Positions 28,394 to 43,300 of a DNA stretch of 60,000 bases are shown here, in pieces. Position numbers and translations under genes: made by a program. The notes below the pieces were generated by a model. It did not search any database, was not told where the DNA came from, and saw only the letters and a list, made by a program, of their open reading frames with translations. Source of the stretch: Membranipora membranacea (lineage: Eukaryota > Bryozoa > Gymnolaemata > Cheilostomatida > Membraniporidae); contig OU612066.1 in NCBI GenBank assembly GCA_914767715.1, positions 15,879,001 through 15,939,000 of the forward strand, written 5' to 3'. Each line of letters begins with the position of its first letter. Position 1 is the first letter of the stretch.

Positions 28394-31300
28394 CTACAAT
28401 ATAAGTAACAATGGTCAAAGGTCAAGGTCATATATCCAGAAAATAACTCAGTTTCTCTCTATACTGCAATGAATGGCAGTCATCTGATTCCTAAGATATG
28501 CTCGAATGGGTTTACATCATCATATCCAACTCCTTAACTCAATCAAATCAAATCGTTGTTACAACGCTGAACAACAACATAAAATATATTCAGAATCAGA
28601 GTCCATTTTTGACGTGAAAGTTAGTACTATTTCTGGCACAGGAAGGTAGTTTGCCCGAGTGTACAATAGCTAAAGCAATTCCGTCTGATGATTTTTGATA
28701 AAACAAATTTTGAAAACCCAGAATAGGAGACGCAATCATGCTAACCATACAAGCATAGCATAATATCATTATCTTATGTAGTGTCAAATGGCTGGAGCCA
28801 TTTATAATCAAAATGACGTTGTCACGTATCTATTCATGTTTGAGAGTACTTTGTGCGCTTTTCGTTGAGAATACTGAATTTAACAGCTTGGTGCCATCAC
28901 ATAGGATAAGAGTCTGTGATTTTTTAGGCAACTGTGTTTGAGCTTGGTGAAATAATAAAACCAAAAGGCTAAGCATGCGCAAAGTGAAATGAAACAAGTG
29001 TGATTTACAGAAAATATACCATAATTTTCTTATGCCGTAACTGGTATTAGCTCGTGCATGTCTGAACAGAACAAAAATTGTCTATTTGAAACTCAAGGGA
29101 ACACAACTTCCACCAGAGTCACATGATAGTTAGAAATGTCAGGATCTGAGCAGGGAGAGTTGAAGGGATATCCCACCCTTCCTGATCTGAGGATATGCTG
29201 ATCACAAGTATGATCAAAGAATAGAATATCAACTCATACTGTTAGAATTTTAGAAGTTTGTGTTTGGTTATATCAGCATTGAGATGACAGGATTAAAGAA
29301 GGAAATTAAGAAATTTTGAAAGTTTTAGCAAGGAGTAACAGCCTGTTACTTCATGGTTTTAGCGACTCAATTGTGTTTCCTTTGAGTAAAAGAACATAAA
29401 AGAGTAGATGGCGAAAGTGTCCCTGTCATATCAATACCGATTCACTTGAAAGTTATGTTTAAATTTTGCAGTTGCAATGATGTAGGATTCGAAAGATTTC
29501 AATGTAAGTGAATGTGATCATTGCAACCAAGATCTGTTTGAGCCCCCATAACCACAATCATTGCATTGTGTTGATTAGTAATACGCTGAGCCGATTAAGA
29601 AGAGCTAAATACTAAGTACATCGTCATCACCCAACAAAATTTACTTTACTTGCCAGCTAGATTTTCAAGCATGTGTCCGAATGTAGGATATTTATGGATG
29701 TGGCTGTCGTATTTCTAGCAGGCCTATGGGTCAAAACAGAGTGATAATAAACAAATTATTCACTATTCAATTGGACCAACAACGGAACTAGACCATCATA
29801 AACCATCAGTTTGTTCAGGGAGTTTGGGACTAACTCACTGGATAAACTAGACTTATTATCGGAGTTATCTAATCTACAAACGAGTAGAGACAATCCTTTG
29901 CAGCATTTGATTTCAGCAGAGAGTTCACAAACGCCCTTAGACATATTATGATGTTTGGTAAATAAATTCATAGCAACTCTACACAAATAATTGTTTAATG
30001 AATTATGTTGAACTGTTTTATCAAAGTTTTATAATCGTTTTAAACCCCTTGACCTAACAGCGCTTGATACTTTGTATAAAAGTCAACAAAGTCATCCATT
30101 ATCATTCAGCATGGTCTGTTTGAACAACACTAAAACACCCTACAGGTAATTATTTACCTTCCAACTTCATTTTCATTTTGCTGTTTGTTCTTAGCCTCAG
30201 AAGCAAACTGGTACACTATAAGGAGACAATCCTTGCATAGTTGTGTGATTCGCCTGCAGCACTCCATCTCAGTCTCGCTTATGATATCAGTAGACTTAGA
30301 GAAGATGGTCTCCCATGAGTTACTACAAAGTTACCAAGGGAATAATGTAATGTAATATAAAATATAAACAATAATAATATAATAATGTATTGTACAGTAA
30401 AACTCTAACTCAAACAGAATGAGTGATCTCGTCATTTGGTTCAGGATGGGTTATTTGGGTTATGTTTTTTTTTTCTGAAGAATAATTTCAAAACTTATTT
30501 TAACATCAGTATCAACATTTGCATTAAAAAATTGTGATGTTATTGCATCCTTATCTCTACAGTGTGATTGTATTACCATGACAAGGAAAAAAGGTATAGC
30601 ATTACATACAAAAACCTTCTCGATGACTACTGCGTTCAGTCAGCTGACATTACAGTGTCATATTACAGGATATACAGCTAATCACATGAAATTGGCATGA
30701 TCAATTAATAGATCTTTGTAGAATGTTAATAAAAAGGTGTGGGAATGAAAATTGGGTATTTGTGTGTCGATTTTTTGGCAAAAGCAAGCTATAGTCACCA
30801 GACCCATGTGACATCAGTTTCCTGTTCATTCTTACCCAGAGAAACAGTTCCAAAGACCCTGACCGTGACTCCAGAGAAGACGATTAAACACTCGGCTAAA
30901 CACTCTGAATATCCTCAGCCCATCCACATCATGTGTCTGATAGATGTGCTGTATTTTAGCCTTAACATTTGATCGTACGATGTCTATCACCTATAGGTAA
31001 AGTATTATATATAATGTTACATTAAATTAGATTATGATCTATATCTTAAATCATTTTCTATGATTATCATTGTATGCCGTATTGTCGAGAATTATAAAAT
31101 TCAAGGCACAAGAACATGAAGAAATCCTTTTGCCATTTTTAGCTTTATCTTAAAGGTGTCTAATTAGAAAAAACCTTCAATGTCAAGTTGCTTCCTCTCT
31201 AGACGAGTGATGGTAACTCTTTCAACTTCATACAACGTTTCCAGATGGTTTTCAAAACTTGATTGAGCGAGTTATAAAACATTTATGCTGAGATCTGAGT

Positions 31301-34300
31301 CAGCTGGTTTTGTTTAAAATTTAGATTCAATTTCTCACCTTCCTCCTTTTTATAGAGTCTAATTTGACGAGCCAATAAGAAGCCACCCTGGGTTTGTGAA
31401 ACTTCCAGTCCTCTATTATTTTGTCGAGAACATGTTCAGCCTCGGTATCAGATTTACCCGGAAATTTAATCCTCATCTCTTGTAGGGAGGAGAGGACAAT
31501 CCCAACTAACTCTTCTTCCTTCTCTTTTATGGCTTTATTCACGGCGGCTGTGTCTTCCTGAAGAATATGAACAATTTAATTTTCAATCTAGATCATACTA
31601 TAATGATTCACAAGTGATCTTTCATGTCTGTTCTCCTTTCTGACGGAATACAATACATCAATGGGTTATGAAATCTGGGATTGGTATGAGAAAGTTATAT
31701 ATCATAATATTCAGTTATTAAAAATGGACATCTTGGTACATTACAATGAACCTTGGTATGAAAATTTATAAGTCATGGACGATGATGACTCACCGCTAGA
31801 GAGCATCTTATGAGGTTATTAGCTGGGCTAGCCCCTCTTTGCCTCACACCAGATCTAGGTCTAGAAGGTGTTCTATTCCTAGACTGAGGTCCACTTGACA
31901 TTGGCCGTACTGATTGTGTTCTTGTTGGTCTCTGAGGACGAGGCTCCCTCTCCTCTTCTTCATCAGAGTCTGATTCTGAGTCTAAAAAGAAAAGGATTTG
32001 ACAATTTCAACGCTCAGAATTTTGTCTCAAGCTCAGTGAAAAAAGAATTCTGTTGTTTGTTTTGTTACATTTTTAAGTGTTGTTTCTCCTTTTGGAAAGC
32101 CTCCGGAAACAAAACTCCTTATGTAAGAAAAGATATGGATTTTTCTCTTGGCTAAAATAGTATTTTTCTCACCAAATGTTGCATAAGTGTCAGTAGTAAT
32201 TGGGAATTTTACTATAATTAGAAAACTAACTGCCAGTGCTGTTGCAAAATCCAGATTGATGTGTTTTAAATTGCTAATTATTGCCTGTTACATATCGACA
32301 AGCTGTTTGGAGCCTGGGGGATGAATGAAAACTACGGTTGTCATGAAACAATTTGGGAGAATTTTGACATTTTGCCCAATTTACTCAATGAACTTTATTT
32401 TTGAGTATTATGTAACTGTTCACCAAGCAGGTTTGTGGTCATAAACCATATCGAAACCTTACTCACTCCTTTGTTATGTAACATAAAACTGAGAGAAAAA
32501 GCAATAAATTATGTCAGTTCACTAAATAAATTAGTAATCATGTTTTAGCACCTAACAATGGCCCTATAAGAGGCACTTTTTTGTCAGATAGACAATTAAA
32601 CAGCAAGACACATAGGCACCACTGGTTAGAAAAACTTTGGTGCATCTGGAAGCAAGGACCGATGTTGAAAACACTTTTCAAGTGGTAAACACAAGCTACA
32701 TAACATGTTTTATTAGGAGAGCCAGAATAAATTAATTGTCTTCCATCGAAAATTCTCACAGCCTAAGGTTTATTTTTATATCAAACCATATGACTAATTC
32801 TTTTCATCATACCATCAATTTATAATTTGTCAATAATTGCGAGCTATTAATATTCATCCCTGGGTTATAAATCTGGCATAATGTAGGCACGCAGTCTACA
32901 GCACTGACCTGACCAAAACAGTTATGCACATATGGCTAAAGTGTCACACCATTATAATATGGGGTTAGCTGGTGTAGAAATGTTACAATGCTGGCTCTGG
33001 CGACAGTACCCAATTATCTTAGGCTTCACATTTGGGCGAAAGTAAAAAAGTGACAGAAGGGATTATTTATATTAGCTTTGTGGTGGGATCGACAAATGGC
33101 TCTGTGTAACAAGTGGAAGACTGGAAGACTGGTGACTGGCGGCTGGTTTCCCTTTGTTACTGTCTACCCACTTTGTCCTTAAACCTCTGCGTAGCTGCTA
33201 GACAGAAGCTCCGTTTAGCCACTTTCCAGGGCGATGTGAAGCCGCTAATCAGAGGTTGGGTAACAAAAATCTGGTTGAAGATTTCAAACTTGATGGGGAT
33301 ATTCCGATCAGCTGCAACAAAATCTTTTCTTTCGACTTCAGTCGCCCCAAGCTAGATTTCAGGTTGGCACAAATCCATGTACCCATAAGATAACTCCCTC
33401 ATTAATCAAATTAGACTGCTTTCATCTTACCAAAATCGCAGCTTAAAACAAAAGCGAGTTTATCTTAATCTTAAAATCTTAGACAAGCACATTACAAGCC
33501 ATCAGCCAGTGTATGATAAAACACAATCGCTCGAATCAATCAACCAGTTACAATATTTATTACCGTATTTTACGTAATTATTTGCAACTGGCAGACGAGA
33601 GGCGCGAAAAACACTCAGAAAACACTCAAAAAATCGCTTCACTGTTGTCACATTTGACAAAAAGATTTAATCTTTAGTACTGGTTATTTTATAATTATAT
33701 GATGGCCTGATCTGCTCGCTTCTCTAAATGTGAGAAAATCTTGGATAGCAATTTTAAGATGCTGCAGAATGAAGTGCTGATTAGTAGATATAGGATTCTA
33801 TCAGGAGGGCAGATCTTGCCGGTTCTAGGTTATTTGACCTTTTTACGCTGCCACAGAAGAGACTTGACCTCTACGAATGGCTGGCCCTTAGAAAAACAAG
33901 CTATACTGGCACTTCACAGAGTAAGGGTCTATCTAGATCAAGTTTAATCCACTGGTCACGCCGCAGGGGGTGCAACTCTAAATGCAGGCAAATGGACCAA
34001 ATTTGGTCTAGGATGTATCTCATCACAAAATACTCTATGCAGCACCACGTGTTTCAATAAAATTGATTTCAAGATTCAGCCGGTGCTAGTTTTGTATTCA
34101 GTGCACAGCTAAATTGCGGATCATTGGTTTTTAATATGGGCGCTGGTTTGTTGCAATATCGCTTATAACCAGCTTACTGCATTGAGCTGTATAGCGACGG
34201 AATCCTTGTAAGAAAATTGTGATTGATAGTGTTTTTCTTTTGCAGCAGAAATAAAAAATCAATCATAATGACAGGCCCGTAGTTCTAGGGGAGGCAGGGA

Positions 34301-37300
34301 GGCACTGCCTCCCCTAGAAAGCTAAATGCAGTGGCCTAAAAACACTAAAATTAAATAATCTATGTCGAATCAGGTCCTCTTGAACTTATTTTTGCTTATT
34401 ATGTGCGTCAAATTGCTCAGGGAGGAGGTTACTGGTGATGCCGCGGACTCGCCTCAGACTTTCGCCTCCCCTACCATTTTTTCTAAACTACGGCCCTGTG
34501 ATGATTGCTGCATTTACTGTGTGGCAAGTGGTGGCGGCTCATAGTCCTAATCATCGACCAATTTGACACAATAAAAATATAATTTTACTTTCTATAATTA
34601 ATTGTGGTATGATAACCTATGAGACTGTGGTTGACTAGTGCTATTAAATAGTTATGCAAATGTCTTAGAAATGCAAAGACTACTGGCACAAGTGAAAGGC
34701 TTGGTGCGCGGTGAGCGTACCAAGTGTATTAGGTTTGATTAGTTTTTGATGAGGGAACAGGCTCATGTCTGCAGACTCCAAACTGGCTAACTAGTGTGGT
34801 CAGGAATAAACGGCTTTGCGGGTATCAGCACAGATTTACATTTAGTATGAGCTTGCAATATTGTCAAGAATAGAGTACACATTAAGGATGTTGGCACCAG
34901 TTAGATTTAGATTGCCCTGGGAATCCGTCTTCGTGAATCTATGACACATCACTGACAAATAAGACCCAGAAATAAATCATAATTTGTAATAGTTATTCCA
35001 TAAATAAAACAGGTCACTTCGATTATTCCCTTGTAAATTATATACCTCTCTCGTACAGTCTTACTGTTATGCAAATGAGCTGGATTAGAAGGGTCTCTAT
35101 AGACGCTGAAAACTGCATACATGTTTATGCAAGGAATTCCATCAAAGCAGGTTGTGTCTTATGCATGCTTTATGATTCAACGATGGTAAACCGAAAAATG
35201 TCCAAAAATCACACCTCTTCTTGTATGTCAGAGTTCAGAATGACATAATCCTATAACCAGACAATTGATGAATCACATCTGGAGCTGATCTCGTATTTTC
35301 CCACACATTTGGCTTACTTTTTATAGGATTTTTACGTCTAATTTTGACATTTTACAAAGACATTTGTTATCTTAGACATGTATTATTGTCTTAACAATAT
35401 CCATGACCTGCCCGGGGTGTGGTGAAAGTGAAAACACAACAGTATCGAATCATTCTTATTGCGATATGCCATTTTTCATATTAATATCGCCAGGCATGTA
35501 CAAAATTATATAATTTGATAGGTGACCCAACACCACCAATATGCAAATTTCAAGATCTGATAAGTCGGCTGGCTTATAACATGGTTTTTAACATGATTCG
35601 ATACGTTATCTTTGGATCAAAGAGTAATTTTAAAGATAAATTTATTCAGCTTTCTTATAGTTACGACATTACATCATCAGACAAGCCAATTCACCGTCCT
35701 CCCTCCTAAATAAGAGAACGTCTGGATCAAGTCAGCTTTACTTGAAAAATCAACATTAATCAATTATTTAGTTTCTATCCACAGATTTTTGTTGAGAAAA
35801 AAGCTGCCAACCGGACTGGTCTTACATCTTAATTTTTGGCAGAATAATTCAAAGACCTGCGTCCTAAATTTTTATAAAAGATCCTGATTGTAGGTCTAAA
35901 TCACTTCAAAAATCTTTGATCAAGAAAAAAAGTCAAAATTTCTCAAGTGTCATCCGCCTGAGGAAAGGGTACATGCGAACCCGCTGAGAACATTTCAAAA
36001 GCTTCAATACATGATTGTATAAAATCACAAATTGGTGAATTTCTAATGAAAACTTCTTTCTAAAAATGTTTTCCTTGACATTTCCAACGTCTGTACTTAG
36101 AAAAGTCTGAATGACAGCGGCGCAGCATGATTTACGTAACTGTTCTAAATTTACAACGACATTTAAAACCTCACGTCGCTAGACGCTGGGGTAAATGTCA
36201 TGGCCCATCATGACAATTGACCAAGCAGAGTTAATTTAGTAACACATGCATGTGCCAGAGATGTGTGAGGGGCCAAGGAGTTGGTGTGGCTGTTCGGTTA
36301 TTCATTATAATCAATTAGCCTGAGTTCTAGGGCAGTTATGTTTAAGTACGGGGGGGGGGGGGGGGGGGGAGGCGGACGTTATAGAAAACCACGGAGGACA
36401 TATAATTCAAGGTATACACAAACTAACTTACAATAATTGCATTTATTTGCTTACCGTCAGAGCCCTGTTGGTTAGGCTGAGATGTACTGCATGGCATAGC
36501 TGTAAGTGGGGGCGGTCCTCTTGGTTTTCGTGCCCGTCCCTCACTGACTGCGTCTTCTGCTTCATACTGTGCGAGCATATCCAACACCTCATCTTCCTGT
36601 AGAGAAAAGTTATCCCATCATAAGTCTTTAGCTCTATGGCTTCACTTTAATTTCAGAATGCTTGAGGAGTTTGCTCAAATTATTTTCTCTTTCGGGCTCT
36701 TTCAGCTAGACAAATTGATCCCCAAAATGATCGATGGTCAATGAAATAGGCAGTTTTAACGAAAAGGCCTCACTGGTAGCCGTGACAGGCTGTCTTGTAA
36801 CAAAATTGCTAACATTTAGGATGCTAAAAAACATTTTTTATACAATGTTTCTGTAAAATATCTTTGCAACCAGTTGGGCAAACCAGCCGTCTGGATGTTT
36901 TAGATTTTAAAAGGATAGGCAGCCACTGAAATCAGACTTAAAATCTCTGTGAGCTAGACAAGCCTTGCAGGTGCGAGAAAAATAGGAGATTTAGATGTTA
37001 TAATTTTATACAACAGGCTGTATATCAGTCATCTATTACTATTGCCGACATTGAGAACTTTTTGGCTGATTGATTTTACAACAACCCGACTTTGTTTGTT
37101 CTTCAAAGTTAATCTAGCCATCCGAGTGGATATCACATCTCTAATAAAAGCTGTTTATGATGTGAAAATCTTAGATAATTGGACATAAAAATTAATTAAT
37201 TGGTGAGAAGACATACGGCTCGCCATAAGATGGATGCCACACTATAAACCTTGATCGCTTTTTCATTAATAGCTTCATTGTGGGTGTCAGGAATTGAAAT

Positions 37301-40300
37301 ATTCAGCATTTTTTATGTTATGTCAGGGACCTAATACATTACATAAGTGCAAATGGTTCTGGAATTTTCAAATTATCATCACTTCTGAAGCCTTTATGTC
37401 TACAGCACTGGGCCGACACACGGAATAATTGTTTCAGTTTTTTTGTTCTATTTACATTAGGGAGAGCCGGCTTGTCATAATTATGACATGATTATTCTAA
37501 CCCTGGAATTAGTGGAAATTTGAATCGAGCCGATGTCATAGCCAATATGGTCATTTCCGATGATGGGGCGCACTTTCAAGAAGCCCTTCAAGACATGAGG
37601 CAATGAGGACCTACCGGAGAGTGGCGACCGATTTAGTTGGGTTGACAAAAATTATCATAAACTTTAGTCCAAGTTTGAATAGCCTGAGAACCATTCTGAT
37701 TGGGAGGTCTACCAATTGGCCTGCAAGAATGAAGCAATAGGGAGGTTAAAATAGCCTGAGGACTCAAGAGAAGTGAAAGGTATTGCATAGTGCGCCCGCC
37801 CAAATACCAGCCATCCTCTTTGAAATAAGACTAACCCTGTATTTTTTTAGATATTGCCTCTCGATCTCACGAGCCATACTGGCGTTTTTGCCGACGACTA
37901 GGTTGTTGAAAGCACTGAGTAATAATTTGGCGTATCTCTCCTGCTGGTATCTATCTTGCGGGGGAAATATCCGACGGAATCTCCCACAATTCCTGTCCTC
38001 AAAATCCGTCTTGGCATTCTCTTTTCGTATCCGTGCCAGCAGATCCTTCTGTAAACATATTCAAAGAAAAGAATTCAGATCAGTCTCGAAACTGCCAAAT
38101 AAAAATAAATCTCAAGTGTGTGAAAATTAATTATGAAGCCGGATCACATGAATGTTACTGCCCCTTCTTTTAGACCCTGATAAGTTTTATAACTTCTTTT
38201 GTTTAACAAAAAATTGAGCCAAACAACACTAAGATTATGGACATCAAAATGATTTGTCGTCAAACTTTCCATTGAGAAATTTACGCCAAGGTGCCAAGAG
38301 ATATTTAGTGTCTTGAGCTACAAAAGTAAAGCTTCGTTTTGATAGCGAGAAAGAAGTATCATCCTGAAGGAATTTACAAAAGCATAAATCATAGTTTTAA
38401 AATAGATAAAACTTCAAAACCGACAGGCTCAAAATGACTCACGTTTTAAATCTAATTTCGCATAGACGTAATACTTTAATTGGATTTAGGCATATGCACT
38501 TATAGGGTATAATGCTACGTATTGACAACAGACATTTTTGCCATTGAAATTTTCTTGACAGACACTGAGCCATTGACATCCAAGCCCACCTCCTCAATGA
38601 ATCACCCATAAGTCCCAGGGACTGCTGGCTCGAGAACTGCTATACTATATTTCCATTTACGCAAGAGATTCTAAATCTGATCTCATATTGAAGTAATCAA
38701 AGCCTAAGATCTTAAGATATGGTTGATCTTTTACAATAAGTTGACTATGTCACTCAAGCAAATCTTCTCACCAGAAACTGAGACTTAACCCTAGCCATAA
38801 AACCATCTTCAAGATGTAATATCATAAAGCTTATTAGATAAGACTGGAAATGTAATTTTAATTCGATAAAACCTTTGGTTATCTTCAAAATGGGCTCCAA
38901 AGAGTTTTGGCAGCGTCACAATTTTCCCATAAAAGCACTGAATTGGAAATGGTGGGTTTTGAATCAAAATAATTATTTCATTTTTCTTGGAATTCTATAG
39001 ATAGGAGTTTAAATCAGTACAGGTAATTTAGCATACTATCTAAGAGTGGATAGCCAACACAGCACAGTTAAATAATACATTATCCTCAACTTATATTCAG
39101 AGTTTATGTCGCATATTGACAAACTGAAGGCGAATACAAATTTTTTCAAGTTCAGATATTTCTCAAAACAGAATTAGATTAAGTTTTTGTTGATTTCTAT
39201 CGGGATATTGTACTTTAATACTTCATTACTCGAGGGTGTGCCACACTTTATGCTATTTTCTGGTGAAATGCTTACCACCATGCCAACAAATGGAATCTAC
39301 TTTCACTGAAAAATTCAGGTCAATTAATTATACTTATATAGATTTCATCTCGCCATCCAAGTTTCCAACCCCATAAGTTTCTTTGAATTTGAGTTCCCGA
39401 GATTTTAAATGTACATACGGCCATTGAACTGAACTGAGTTCAATGAACCTAACCTTATTGGTGTGGCTACATCAAGTTGTTTGTGAAAAACGCGAACTCC
39501 CCAGGGTCAGTGGCTAATTTACCATGAGACATTAAAACGTTAGCTAGATAAAATTTCTCCGGATATACCAATGGCATTGTGTATCGGACTCTATGAGTAA
39601 TGTGGATAACGGTTTAGTTTAGTTTTTTAGTTTAGAGGAGTTTTAGTATCAGATCCGATATTAACATGTGATAATAAAGATAGATCACGGGTGCTCTGGG
39701 TTTTAACTAAATTTATACGGACCAGTTCCTCCTTGCGTTTATCATTAGATGATTTCTTAGTATCCTCTCCCGTATTATTAGGACCGCCTCCTCGAGGTTG
39801 TAGAAGTCTCTTCTGCGCTGCTGCTTTCTGTGCTGCCTGCGTTTTCTTCTTATCACTAGCTCTGTCAAATATAAAATAATCCAAACTCAATGAAAATACT
39901 TTGTTAGGTCTTCTAGTGAAAATTTTGCAAGTTTGCGGACACAATTTCATTTCTTGTCTTGCAAATGAACTATCATACCCATAATGCATAGTAATTTATT
40001 ACTCCAACACCAATTTTATCTTTGATTGTCCCCTTACAATGGCTAGCTGGGGGATGCAGTATCTCTGACGCAATAAAAGCAATTTAGAGTGAAAAATACA
40101 TGCTTCCTAACTCCCTGGTATGTCTTGCGGACACAAGGAAACATTGATTGATAGATCAGCCGCTGTTTTCTTATAATTCTCATTTATTATTTTTTCAAGT
40201 TTTGCAGAAGAACAAGACAATATAATCAAGGTATTAATTATATCTTGGGTTGGGCTGGATAGACGACGCCAGAGTGGAAGAGCTTCACTGAAATCATGCA

Positions 40301-43300
40301 AGTCTGTAGCATATTGTCAGATAGACAGGGTGGGAGAGCTTCAGCATGCAAACCATTGATTAATGTAATAAATTGACCAGTATTTAGGAAATATACGACA
40401 TATCACAAATGAGGCTAGACTAAAATGATAGATGAGGCAAAGAGTCCTCTGACTCTGCTCTAACTGATGCAAATTGAAGTCAGCTTCTTCCTGCTTTTCT
40501 CTATTTAAAATAATTTGTTAGCAACTATTACCGATTGAGGCTTGAATCCCGGACATTCAATGTACCATATATAAAGTACCAAAAATAAAAATGGTATCAT
40601 TTGGTTATGACACTTATCCTTGACTGGGCAGTGTCTCTTCAATGAGTTCATTTGTCTCATACTATTCATTGCCACGGACTTCATCAGTAATAGAGAAAGT
40701 CCTCCAAAAAGTTTCCCACTTTTCCTTATGGATAACAATTTGTAGTGCAGTACCAAAAGTGGCTCGGATCCCGGATTTTGATAGGGACACTTTTCCTTCC
40801 CATGGACCTTGTTCTTTCAATGAGTTCGTTAGTCTCTTACCATTAATTAACACCCACCTGATGTTTACTATTTTCAGAGAGTCGGTCAAGAGCGCTGACT
40901 TGATATCGTAGTCGATCTGTTCATTGGTGCCAAAACTTGGTGACCGATTTATCTAAAACGGAAGGATAACACAATATAATTGTTTCACCACTGAAGTGGT
41001 TGTGGACCCTGCAATTCCAGATTCTGTTCCAATTTTGAAGTGTGCAGATTATTATATCAACAAAATACGGACTCATCAAAAGGAAAAATTAAGAAGTCAT
41101 CTACCTATACATTCTTTCAACAATTAACTTTTCATGTTCTGAGTGCGATTCGGGCATAAATTTAAAAAATTGCAAAAAATCACACCAGAAGTAGGGCACT
41201 AATCTTTTGAAGAAGTGAACGAGCTTGTCAAATACCTCTAGAAGCCAGGGCTTCAGTTTTCTGTCCAGCATGATGTCAAAGCCTAGGATCTCAAAACAAA
41301 CACTGTCGCTGTTAGGGGTGGCTCCGGGACGACACATCTTATAGGCATGATGAACATGAGGTAATGCGCATATCATAGTCTTGACTATTACATCTGTGAT
41401 GTTTGCCCAGAGAGTGGAAACATCGACGTCATTTCTCCGCATGTACTCATTCAAGAACTTCAGCGATCTTTTGCTGCCTGCAAAAACAAAGCAATAGTCA
41501 GGTAAGAATAGGCTGAGGTCCCAAGAGAGGTGAAAGATATTGCATGGCGCACCCGCCCAAATAACTGCTATACTATTTGGAATAAGGGGATGGTGCATGG
41601 CGTGCAGTTTTTCTACTAAGGGCCATCAATATGCTGTGGTTACGTAACAATAGGGAACTAGAATTTTACGTAAATGGTAATTTAAAACTTATGCAAATAA
41701 TTTCAATTCTGACCGAGGCACAGTCAAGATCTGCCAAATGGTGGAGTGTTCCTCTTATGCTGGATAGACAAAAGCTACTCTGCGGGTCTCAATAATAACT
41801 CATCAATGTACTATAGTAAAAAATGAAATAATAAAATAATAGTAATTATAATCGAATATTAATTCAATCCCCACCAACCAGAGGGAGTTCATTGCATAAT
41901 ATTTGCCAAGTTGAAAGACAAAAAAAAGGAGGGGCAAATTACGGGCTACACAAAAAACACAATTACTTTCTCCTGGCATGAAATAACATCAAATTACAAT
42001 AATATAGACAGGCTTTGAATAAAATTTTTAACTTCCAAGGTCAAATACCCTAGAGGAGCAAATATGAGATAGAGTCTGATTTAGCTAGTTATAGATGACT
42101 TAGCGTTAGCTAGCTAACACCAATTCTTTCTGACTCATATGTAAGTTTACATAAAATATAGAGCATCAGGGAACGTGAGCGAGCTAGCATCAAATCTCAC
42201 TTTTCCAAGCGTGCACAAAATGGTGAAGTTTTCATCCCGTGAATACTTTTCTCCTCTAGTAGGATACAGGATAATTGCTCGTACAGGATATTTGGCTGGT
42301 TTTGGTAAACAGTAGAACAAGTTTGATCCAAATTGCCAGCAGTCCGATCATTCCTATTCTACTGGTTTGCCTGCGGCTAAAGCCCTAAATGCAGGCAGAT
42401 TGAATCATGCTTGGTCTAGGTAAACAGTACCTGACTCGACGGAGTGTCCTTTCTCGTATGTCTCGCTGTGTTTATTGATTGAGTAGTTGGTCAGGTGCAT
42501 GAATAGAACATCCTAAAAACAGATAAAACGGGTGTAATTATGATTCTTATAAATGGGGTCTGGAGGTTGAAAGTGAATCGCTCTTCACCAAAATCCACCA
42601 TCATCCACCTAGGCAGAAGGCATTAGGGGGGAAATTGATTATCAATTAAGCTGATTAGCTTGATGCAACAAAACAATCATAATTATGGGGACTTAGATAA
42701 GACCAGACTTTATTGAAACTCTCGCAGAAACCATGGGGTTTATTATGGAGTAGTTGTTACATGAATAAAAGAAAAGATTTCAAAAATGTAGTGTGACACA
42801 AAAGCTACATAGCATATTTGACAACAAAGCTGTTGGCATACTTGGCGGTGCGGCACTTAGGTACTTACGAGGTTTTGGGGTGAGGGGTCTTTATATTTTT
42901 CTGTACTGATTCTGAGCAGACCGTCGTTAAATAGAAACAGTTTCAGCGGATCACAAGATGAACATAGGACGTAAATCCTCAAATCACACTTGAAGTCGTC
43001 GATAAGAAATGGTCGCTCCAGATACTCTTGGATAACAAAGTGTTCCGATGGCGGTATCTTCTCTGCGTTGTGATACAGGCTGATTCTATGAAGAGACAGA
43101 TAGGGAAAAGATACAGGACTTTCAGAGTGACATACATGTATTTTGTTTCTGATTTGCAAATTGTTTTATTAACAGACTCCTCACTATTAAATGTGCCTCA
43201 TTGTTGAGACTTGATCATGGCAAAAAAAATACCAGGATGTAGTTAAGTTGGACAGGAGAACCTATTCAGTATGTAAAACCTAAATCTGCTAAATCATGCC

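Larger units (their letters stand above)
31982..36454. other. TTLL7: 4.5-kb TTLL7 intron between exons 12 and 11
   Basis: No exon seen. It holds a TIR element (34272-34498), a 20-G run and a segment near 33800-34000 whose phrase AATGCAGGCA...TTGGTCTAGG recurs near 42389, a decayed dispersed repeat. Confidence 0.55.

Noticed and set aside
29756-29986. 76-codon minus-strand open frame between the last two TTLL7 exons
   Set aside because: Exon 15 joins exon 16 in phase without it, and it has no similarity to TTLL7.
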